This document shows positions 57,715-64,000 of a stretch of 64,000 nt of DNA, one piece after another (the first letter of the stretch is position 1; each line of letters opens with the position of its first letter). The position numbers and the translations under genes are program-made. Below the pieces are notes generated by a model. The model was not told the origin of the DNA and did no database searches. It saw only the letters and a list, made by a program, of their open reading frames with translations. This stretch comes from Tianweitania aestuarii (GTDB taxonomy: Bacteria > Pseudomonadota > Alphaproteobacteria > Rhizobiales > Rhizobiaceae), in contig NZ_JAFMNX010000001.1 in NCBI RefSeq assembly GCF_018457165.1, positions 1,364,001 to 1,428,000 of the forward strand, given 5' to 3'.

Positions 57715-60700
57715 GCCATAGCCTTCTGCGCCAACCGCGCGAGCTGCGTCATGACGATCGCCGAGCCGGACAGCCGCTTGTCCGGTGTCGGCCAATCGCG
57801 AATGAACACGATGCTTTGGTCCGGCCGTATCTTGGCCTGAGAGCCCTGCTCACCCACGAATTTGACAAGCCCGACCGGATCCGAGAACTGCTTGTCGCGG
57901 AACTGGATGACGACACCCTTCGGGCCGGCGTCCAGTTTTTCGACATTGGCCTGCCTGCAAAGCGTCTTGATGAAGACGATCTTGAGGAGGTGCTGCACTT
58001 CTTCCGGCATGGGGCCGAAGCGGTCGATCAGCTCGGCGCCAAACGCGTCGATTTCCGATGAACCTTCCAGTTCGGCGATGCGGCGGTAGAGGCTCAGGCG
58101 CAGCTGAAGATCCGGAACATAGCTTTCCGGGATCATCACGGCCGTACCCACCGAGATCTGCGGCGACCAGTTGCCGTCGGCGATCTCACCCGTACCCTTC
58201 AGCTCGGCAACCGCCTCTTCCAGCATCTGCTGGTAAAGCTCGAAACCGACTTCCTTGATGTGACCCGACTGCTCGTCGCCCAGGAGGTTGCCGGCGCCGC
58301 GCAGATCGAGATCGTGGCTTGCCAGCTGGAAGCCGGCACCAAGCGTGTCCAACGATTGCAGCACCTTCAAACGGCGCTCCGCCGTCTGCGTCAGGAGCCG
58401 GTTGGCGGGCAATGTGAAGAGCGCAAAGGCACGCAGCTTCGATCGTCCGACACGGCCGCGCAGCTGGTAAAGTTGCGCCAGACCAAACATGTCTGCGCGG
58501 TGCACGATCAGCGTGTTGGCTGTTGGAATGTCGAGGCCGGACTCTACGATCGTGGTCGCCAGCAAAACATCATATTGCCCATCATAGAAGGCGTTCATGA
58601 TGTCTTCGAGTTCCGTAGGCGTCATCTGCCCGTGCGCGACGGCAACCTTCAGTTCAGGCACCGCACCGGCCAGGAAGTCACTGACCTCCTTCAGGTCGGA
58701 AATGCGCGGCACGACGTAGAAGCTTTGGCCTCCACGGAACCGCTCACGCAGCAACGTCTCACGAATCACGAGCGGGTCGAATGGCGAGATGAAGGTCCGC
58801 ACCGCCATGCGATCAACCGGCGGCGTGGTGATGAGCGATAATTCGCGAACGCCGGTCAGTGCCAGCTGCAAGGTGCGCGGAATCGGTGTCGCAGAGAGCG
58901 TCAGCACATGCACGTCGCTCTTCAGCTCCTTCAGGCGCTCCTTATGCTTGACGCCGAAGTGCTGCTCCTCGTCGATGATCAGCAGGCCAAGCCGCTTGAA
59001 CTGAATGGAGTTCGTGAGCAGCGCATGCGTCCCGACGACGATGTCGACCTTACCGTCGGCCAACTCACGCTTGGTCTCGTTCAACTCCTTTGTGGAGACG
59101 AGGCGTGACGCTTGGCGAACCGTTACAGGGAGCCCGGCGAAGCGCTGCGAAAAGGTACGGAAGTGCTGGCGTGCGAGCAGCGTTGTCGGCACGACCACCG
59201 CGACCTGGAAGCCTTCCATGGCCGCAATAAAGGCCGCACGCAGCGCCACCTCGGTTTTGCCAAAGCCCACATCGCCACAAACAAGACGATCCATCGGCTG
59301 ACCAGCGCCAAGATCGTCACGGATCGCGTCGATCGCCGCCTGCTGGTCCTCGGTCTCGTCATAAGGGAAACGGGCAGCGAACTCGCCATACACGCCTTCC
59401 GGCGGAACCATCGCCGGCGCGCCGCGCATCTTGCGCTCGGCAGCGACCTGAATGAGCTGACCGGCCATCTCGAGAAGGCGCTTTTTCAGCTTCGCCTTGC
59501 GCGATTGCCAAGCTACGCCGCCCAGCTTGTCGAGGGTCGCTTCCGTTCCCTCTGAGCCATAGCGCGAAAGAAGCTCGATGTTCTCGACCGGCAGGAACAG
59601 GCGGTCATCGCCGGAATAACGGATCTCGAGGCAATCATGCGGCGCACCCGCAGCCTGAATCGTTTGCAGACCGACGAAGCGGCCGATGCCGTGATCGGCG
59701 TGAACGACGATGTCACCGGCAGCCAGCGAAGCCACTTCGGCGATGAAGTCCGAAGCCTTCTTACGCTTCTTGCGCCGGATCAGGCGGTCGCCAAGGATGT
59801 CCTGCTCGGCAATCACCGTCATCGTTGCAGTGGAAAAGCCTGCCTCCACCGGCAGAACGGCGAGTGCAGCCTGCCCTGGCTTCAGCTTCTCGACACCAGC
59901 AAGACGATCGACAATGATGAGGTTCTCGAGGCCGCGCTCTTCCAGAATGGAGCTCAAGCGGTCGAGCGAACCATCGCTCCAGCCGGCAATCACCATGCGC
60001 TTGCCGGCAGCGCGCTCGTCGGCGATGTATTTGGCCACTGCCTCGAAGACATTGGCCTTCGGATCGGCACGCTCTTCCGCAAAGCTGCGACCGCCGTGAG
60101 AACCGGCGTGCAGCACCTTGCGACCACCATCCGGCGCATCGAACGGCGTGAACTCGACCGACAAACGGTCCGTCTCAGCCGCAGCCACATGGTCGGGCGT
60201 CAGGTAAAGCAATTCCGGGCAGATCGGCTTGTAAGGAACAGCGTCGCCGAATTCCTTGCCGCTTCCTTGTGTCTTGCGCGCCTCGTAGTGATCGGTGATC
60301 AGCGTATGCCGCTCACCGATCGCTTCTCGGGCAAGATAGTCGAAAACCACAGGTACATCGGGGAGATAGTCGAAGACGCTCTCAACCCGGTCGAAGAACA
60401 GCGGCAACCAGTGTTCCATGCCGGCGAAGCGGCGGCCTTCGCTGATCGCTGCATAAAGTGCGTCATCGCGGCTGGGAGCGCCGAAGGTCGCCACGTAGTT
60501 CTTGCGGAAGCGGCTGATCGTTTCCGCATCGAGCGTGATCTCGCTCATCGGCTGCAGCACGAACTCCTTGCGCTGGCCGGTCGTTCGCTGATCCGCTGGG
60601 TTAAAAGCGCGAATTGATTCCAGCGTGTCGCCGAAGAAGTCGAGCCGCAGGGGCTCGGTCGTCCCGGGAACGAAGAGGTCGAGAATGCCGCCGCGCACGG

Positions 60701-61205
60701 CGAACTCGCCAACGTCGCGGACTGTGCCGACCCGGTCGAACCCTTCGCTTTCAAGCCGGGCGATCAGGCCCTTCATGTCGATCTGGTTGCCGGGACGCGC
60801 CGAATAGGATTGCGCGGCCAGGACCTCTGCCGGCGGCATCTTCTGCAGTGTCGCATTAGCGGTGGTCAGGATCACCGCGCGATGCGGCTTCTGGCGCAGC
60901 GCGATCATCGCGCTCATGGCTTCGAGGCGACGCGCGGCCGAGTCGACGCCGGGAGAAACGCGGTCATAAGGAAGACAATCCCAGGCGGGCAGCTGAAGCA
61001 CGGGAAGCGTCGGATCCACGAATGCTAGCGCATCGGCGAAGGCAGGCAGACGCTGCCCATCGCGCGCAACGAAGATCACCGGGCCGCTGCCGCTTTCCAC
61101 AACCACCCGCGCCAGCGCAAAGGCTTCAAAGCCATCCGCGACGCCATCAAGCGTGATCGAGCCGAGACTGGACTTCGGCAGACCGAGTTTGGGAAGCAGC
61201 GTCAT
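57711..61205 (-). CDS. mfd: Transcription-repair coupling factor Mfd
   Basis: 1164 residues. UvrB-homology region in the N-terminal third (QLPAWDCLPYDRVSP), RNA polymerase-interacting domain around 490-560 (GDIVVHADHGIGRFVGLQTI), then RecG-like helicase: Walker A CGDVGFGKTEVALRAAF, DEEQHFGV, SATPIPRTLQLA, ATTIVESGLDIPTANTLIVHRAD, and the C-terminal TRCF domain. It displaces stalled RNA polymerase and recruits UvrA. The ATG overlaps the sdhE stop. Confidence 0.97.
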   Translation of the reverse strand: MTLLPKLGLPKSSLGSITLDGVADGFEAFALARVVVESGSGPVIFVARDGQRLPAFADALAFVDPTLPVLQLPAWDCLPYDRVSPGVDSAARRLEAMSAMIALRQKPHRAVILTTANATLQKMPPAEVLAAQSYSARPGNQIDMKGLIARLESEGFDRVGTVRDVGEFAVRGGILDLFVPGTTEPLRLDFFGDTLESIRAFNPADQRTTGQRKEFVLQPMSEITLDAETISRFRKNYVATFGAPSRDDALYAAISEGRRFAGMEHWLPLFFDRVESVFDYLPDVPVVFDYLAREAIGERHTLITDHYEARKTQGSGKEFGDAVPYKPICPELLYLTPDHVAAAETDRLSVEFTPFDAPDGGRKVLHAGSHGGRSFAEERADPKANVFEAVAKYIADERAAGKRMVIAGWSDGSLDRLSSILEERGLENLIIVDRLAGVEKLKPGQAALAVLPVEAGFSTATMTVIAEQDILGDRLIRRKKRKKASDFIAEVASLAAGDIVVHADHGIGRFVGLQTIQAAGAPHDCLEIRYSGDDRLFLPVENIELLSRYGSEGTEATLDKLGGVAWQSRKAKLKKRLLEMAGQLIQVAAERKMRGAPAMVPPEGVYGEFAARFPYDETEDQQAAIDAIRDDLGAGQPMDRLVCGDVGFGKTEVALRAAFIAAMEGFQVAVVVPTTLLARQHFRTFSQRFAGLPVTVRQASRLVSTKELNETKRELADGKVDIVVGTHALLTNSIQFKRLGLLIIDEEQHFGVKHKERLKELKSDVHVLTLSATPIPRTLQLALTGVRELSLITTPPVDRMAVRTFISPFDPLVIRETLLRERFRGGQSFYVVPRISDLKEVSDFLAGAVPELKVAVAHGQMTPTELEDIMNAFYDGQYDVLLATTIVESGLDIPTANTLIVHRADMFGLAQLYQLRGRVGRSKLRAFALFTLPANRLLTQTAERRLKVLQSLDTLGAGFQLASHDLDLRGAGNLLGDEQSGHIKEVGFELYQQMLEEAVAELKGTGEIADGNWSPQISVGTAVMIPESYVPDLQLRLSLYRRIAELEGSSEIDAFGAELIDRFGPMPEEVQHLLKIVFIKTLCRQANVEKLDAGPKGVVIQFRDKQFSDPVGLVKFVGEQGSQAKIRPDQSIVFIRDWPTPDKRLSGSAIVMTQLARLAQKAMA

Positions 61206-61501
61206 GAGGGAAATGCCAGGCCTTGCGAACGGGAGAACGCGACAACACGTCGGAAAATCGGTGTGTTCACCGCCTCGGGGGCGGCGCGCTCACCGGTCAT
61301 AAAGGAAAAGAGATCGACATCGGGAACGTCGAGAAGCCGCTCATATTGTTCGATTTCTTCATCGTTCAAGGTGCTGATTTCAGCATCCGCGAAGCGCCCG
61401 AGAATGAGGTCCATTTCGCGAATCCCGCGACGCCACGAACGAAGCAGCGCCTTCTTGGCGCGCGGATCAAGTCCGTCGCTGGAGCGGGTCGTGCCGGTCA
61501 T
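61202..61501 (-). CDS. sdhE: Succinate dehydrogenase assembly factor SdhE family
   Basis: 99 residues, all-helical. LLRSWRRGIREMDLILGRFAD contains, across residues 20-40, the RGxxE motif that promotes covalent FAD attachment to SdhA; EEIEQYERLLDVPDVDLFSFMTG is the second half. Formerly annotated CptB/YgfY antitoxin, a label now doubted. It overlaps mfd by 4 bp, an arrangement conserved in rhizobia, and is divergent from recG across 132 bp with no clear promoter boxes. Confidence 0.92.
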   Translation of the reverse strand: MTGTTRSSDGLDPRAKKALLRSWRRGIREMDLILGRFADAEISTLNDEEIEQYERLLDVPDVDLFSFMTGERAAPEAVNTPIFRRVVAFSRSQGLAFPS

Positions 61502-61633
61502 GGGAAAAGCCTTGATGCGTTGAGAAACGAGCTTGAACGGCGATATAACGCGGCAAGGTCGAAGTGTCAGCCTTCGTGACCCACAAGTCCGCCTTATCTT
61601 GGAAGTTCGTCCGGAAACGCTTACAGCAGCATC

Positions 61634-63742
61634 ATGCGCCCATTAAAGCTCGATCCGCTCTTCGCTCCTGCCACTTCACTTGAAGGTGTTGGTCTTAAGC
61701 TGTCGGCTTTGCTGAAGAATATCGTTCCCGTCGATGTGTCTGATCGCGAGGTTCGCATCGGCGACCTGATCTTCGTTTTGCCGCATGGTATGATCGACCG
61801 ACGCAACAGGCCGGGCATCGCCTACGCGCCGGAAGGCGGCATCGTCACCCTTGAAGTGCGTATCGACCGGCATCAGCCGCCGCCGAGCGGCAACCGGTCT
61901 GTGCCGTACCGGGTCTTTGCGCATGATGATACCGGTGAACTGGCGCTGACTTTCTTTCGCGGCCATGCGGCATGGCTGGAAAAGCAGCTGCCGGAGGGCG
62001 AGACCGTGGTGGTTAGCGGACGCATGGAGTGGTTCAACGGCCGGCCGAACATGGTCCATCCCGATCATATGGCGCTGCTCTCCGATGCCGCCTCCTTGCC
62101 TCTGCTCGAGCCGGTCTATCCGCTGACCGCAGGCCTGTCCGGAAAGGTTCTGCGCAAGGCGCTTTCTGCCGCCGTCGACCGTGTTCCTGTCTTGCCCGAG
62201 TGGCTGGATCCCAGCCTCATGTCTCGCGAGCGCTGGCTAAGCTTCGACAATGCCTTGCGCGCGCTGCACCGCTTCGAGGAGCCGGAGGACATCGCGCCGG
62301 AAAGTCCCGCCTGGCGGCGCTTGGCCTATGACGAACTGCTGGCGAGCCAGGTCGCCCTCGCTTTGGTTCGATCGCGTATGCGGCGTCTGGCCGGGCGGCC
62401 GCTGGGTGGTGATGGCCGGATCGTCGAAGCGGTTAAAGCCGCGCTGCCCTATAGCCTCACCAACAGTCAGGCCAAGGCGGTGGACGAGATCCAGGTCGAT
62501 CTCGCCGACCCAGAACGCATGGTGCGTCTGCTGCAAGGCGATGTGGGCGCCGGCAAGACAGTGGTTGCATTGCTCGCCATGGCGCGTGCTGCGGAAGCCG
62601 GTGGCCAATCCGCCTTGATGGCACCGACGGAAATCCTCGCTCGACAGCATTTTGCGACAATCGGGCCTCTCGCAGAGAAGGCCGACCTTCGCACCGCCGT
62701 CCTGACGGGTCGGGAAAAGGGCAATGAGCGCGCGCAGATACTTGCCGGCATGGCGGACGGCAGCATCGACATCGTGGTCGGCACCCACGCGCTGTTTCAG
62801 GAAGGCGTTGCCTATAAAGATCTCGTTTTGGCCATCGTGGATGAGCAGCACCGTTTCGGCGTGCATCAGCGTCTTGCCATGACCGCCAAGGGAACCGCGC
62901 CTGACATGCTGGTCATGACCGCCACCCCGATCCCACGCACCCTCGTGCTGACGGCCTTTGGCGACATGGACGTGTCCCGTCTCACCGAGAAGCCTGTCGG
63001 GCGACAGCCCATCAAGACCGTGACCCTGCCACTCGACCGCATCGACGAACTGGTGGAACGGATGCGTGCTGCTGTCTCCGAGGGCCAGAAGATCTACTGG
63101 ATCTGTCCGCTGGTGGAGGAGTCCGAAGAGATCAAGTTGATGTCGGCCGAAGACCGCTTCAAGAAGCTTCAGCCTTTGTTCGGCGATCGAATCGGTCTTG
63201 TTCATGGCCGCATGAAGGGCGCCGACAAGGATGCGGCCATGGCTGCGTTCAAGCAGGGCGAGACGCGCATTCTCATTGCCACCACCGTGATCGAGGTAGG
63301 CGTGGATGTGCCCGATGCCACGATCATCGTCATTGAACATGCCGAGCGCTTCGGACTGGCGCAGCTGCATCAGTTGCGCGGACGCGTCGGTCGCGGCTCC
63401 AAGCCGTCCACTTGCGTGCTGCTTTACAAGGACCCGGCGGGCGAAACCGCGCGCAAGCGACTGGGCGTGTTGCGCGACACCGAAGATGGCTTCCTGATTG
63501 CCGAAGAAGACCTCAAGCTGCGTGGTGAAGGCGAGTTGATGGGAACGAAGCAGTCGGGCACGCCGGGCTTTCGCGTTGCACGGCTGGATGTGCATTCCGA
63601 TCTGCTGGAGATCGCGCGCGATGATGCGCGTTTATTGCTGCAGCGCGATCCGGAGCTGAAATCAGAACGCGGCGAAGCGATCCGCCATCTTCTTTATCTA
63701 TTCGGGCGCGACGAAGCCGTTCGGCTGCTGCGCGCGGGGTAG
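61634..63742 (+). CDS. recG: ATP-dependent DNA helicase RecG
   Basis: 702 residues. N-terminal wedge/OB domain (about 60-160), then helicase: LLQGDVGAGKTVVALLAMA, GTHALFQEGV, AIVDEQHRFGVHQR, ATPIPRTLVL, ATTVIEVGVDVPDATIIVIEHAERFG and QLHQLRGRVGRG, each in the right order. It remodels stalled forks and Holliday junctions. Its last 45 bp overlap the convergent DUF502 gene. Adjacent recG and mfd share a helicase architecture. Confidence 0.97.
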   Translation: MRPLKLDPLFAPATSLEGVGLKLSALLKNIVPVDVSDREVRIGDLIFVLPHGMIDRRNRPGIAYAPEGGIVTLEVRIDRHQPPPSGNRSVPYRVFAHDDTGELALTFFRGHAAWLEKQLPEGETVVVSGRMEWFNGRPNMVHPDHMALLSDAASLPLLEPVYPLTAGLSGKVLRKALSAAVDRVPVLPEWLDPSLMSRERWLSFDNALRALHRFEEPEDIAPESPAWRRLAYDELLASQVALALVRSRMRRLAGRPLGGDGRIVEAVKAALPYSLTNSQAKAVDEIQVDLADPERMVRLLQGDVGAGKTVVALLAMARAAEAGGQSALMAPTEILARQHFATIGPLAEKADLRTAVLTGREKGNERAQILAGMADGSIDIVVGTHALFQEGVAYKDLVLAIVDEQHRFGVHQRLAMTAKGTAPDMLVMTATPIPRTLVLTAFGDMDVSRLTEKPVGRQPIKTVTLPLDRIDELVERMRAAVSEGQKIYWICPLVEESEEIKLMSAEDRFKKLQPLFGDRIGLVHGRMKGADKDAAMAAFKQGETRILIATTVIEVGVDVPDATIIVIEHAERFGLAQLHQLRGRVGRGSKPSTCVLLYKDPAGETARKRLGVLRDTEDGFLIAEEDLKLRGEGELMGTKQSGTPGFRVARLDVHSDLLEIARDDARLLLQRDPELKSERGEAIRHLLYLFGRDEAVRLLRAG

Positions 63743-64000
63743 CTGCAGTGCGGGCAGTGCCGCTTCCACATCGTTGCGCGAGCCGTGGAACTCGGGCGTC
63801 ACCAGACCGGCGGAAACAAGGAAGCGGACGGCCTCTTCAATCGACATCGAAAGCGGCACGACATCGTCTTCGCGCACATACATGATGTAGCCCGTGGTGA
63901 TGTTGGGCGTGATGGGCCGAAACACCGCCATGACCTTGCCATCACGCTCAGCCAGCGCCGCATTGATCTCGGACTCCTGCTGCTTGGGGATGAAGACGAT
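63698..64000 (-). CDS. DUF502 family membrane protein (5' end outside window)
   Basis: The C-terminal 100 residues are visible; the frame is open at the right edge. VFRPITPNITTGYIMYVRED followed by LSMSIEEAVRFLVSAGLV is the conserved end of DUF502 proteins. These have two N-terminal membrane helices, here beyond the edge. Function is unknown. The stop region overlaps the 3' end of recG by 45 bp on the opposite strand. Confidence 0.85.
   Translation of the reverse strand: MVFIPKQQESEINAALAERDGKVMAVFRPITPNITTGYIMYVREDDVVPLSMSIEEAVRFLVSAGLVTPEFHGSRNDVEAALPALQLPRAQQPNGFVAPE

Noticed and set aside
61202-61501. CptB antitoxin
   Set aside because: The RGxxE motif and helical length match SdhE flavinylation factors; no toxin gene is adjacent.

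Overview
The window looks like a chromosomal core segment of a GC-rich alphaproteobacterium of the Rhizobiales (Hyphomicrobiales), in the Rhizobium/Agrobacterium/Phyllobacterium neighbourhood. This rests on gene content and order: a nifR3(dusB)-ntrB-ntrC block followed by ntrY-ntrX-trkA-dat-hfq-hflX; a pdhA-pdhB-pdhC-SGNH esterase-lpd cluster in which E1-beta carries its own lipoyl domain; a fused ispDF; and an Agrobacterium-type cellulose operon (bcsN, bcsA, bcsB, bcsZ, TPR gene). I see no insertion sequence, prophage, CRISPR array, rRNA or tRNA. Genes are packed tightly, often with ATGA or GTGA stop/start overlaps.

Layout. 1-2044: 3' truncated FdhF/YdeP-type molybdopterin oxidoreductase (minus strand). 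2271-11844: cellulose synthesis operon on the minus strand. 11999-12745: orphan short-chain dehydrogenase. 12986-20423: plus-strand run rlpA, a DacA-like protein lacking the catalytic serine, tmk, holB, metG, tatD and an MBL-fold hydrolase. 20556-22797: orphan branched-chain-type periplasmic binding protein, then mazG. 22780-34114: minus-strand regulatory block hflX, hfq, dat, trkA, ntrX, ntrY, ntrC, ntrB, dusB. 34243-35942: ispDF and pncC/cinA on the plus strand. 35949-52154: long minus-strand central-metabolism block (coq10-like, lipA, glsB-like, lpd, esterase, pdhC, pdhB, pdhA, ftsB, eno, kdsA, VOC protein, pyrG, L,D-transpeptidase, secG, tpiA). 52307-57714: plus-strand ppiD, trpD, trpC, moaC, moeA. 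57711-61501: mfd and sdhE (minus). 61634-63742: recG (plus). 63698-64000: 5' truncated DUF502 protein (minus).

How the genes fit together. Triose-phosphate isomerase, enolase, the pyruvate dehydrogenase subunits and lipoyl synthase supply and run the entry of carbon into the TCA cycle. KdsA, PyrG, FtsB, RlpA, the DacA-like protein and the L,D-transpeptidase serve envelope growth and division. NtrBC and NtrYX are nitrogen-responsive two-component systems. MoaC and MoeA make the molybdenum cofactor that the truncated oxidoreductase at the left edge would need.

No new multi-gene defence or mobile system is visible. The most unusual signals are small: a perfect 17-bp inverted repeat that covers the ftsB start codon; a perfect 8-bp hairpin that hides the Shine-Dalgarno of the dac-like gene; that gene's loss of the active-site serine and the KTG lysine; an 89-nt element closed by an 11-bp helix between tpiA and secG; and an NtrX without the GAFTGA loop.
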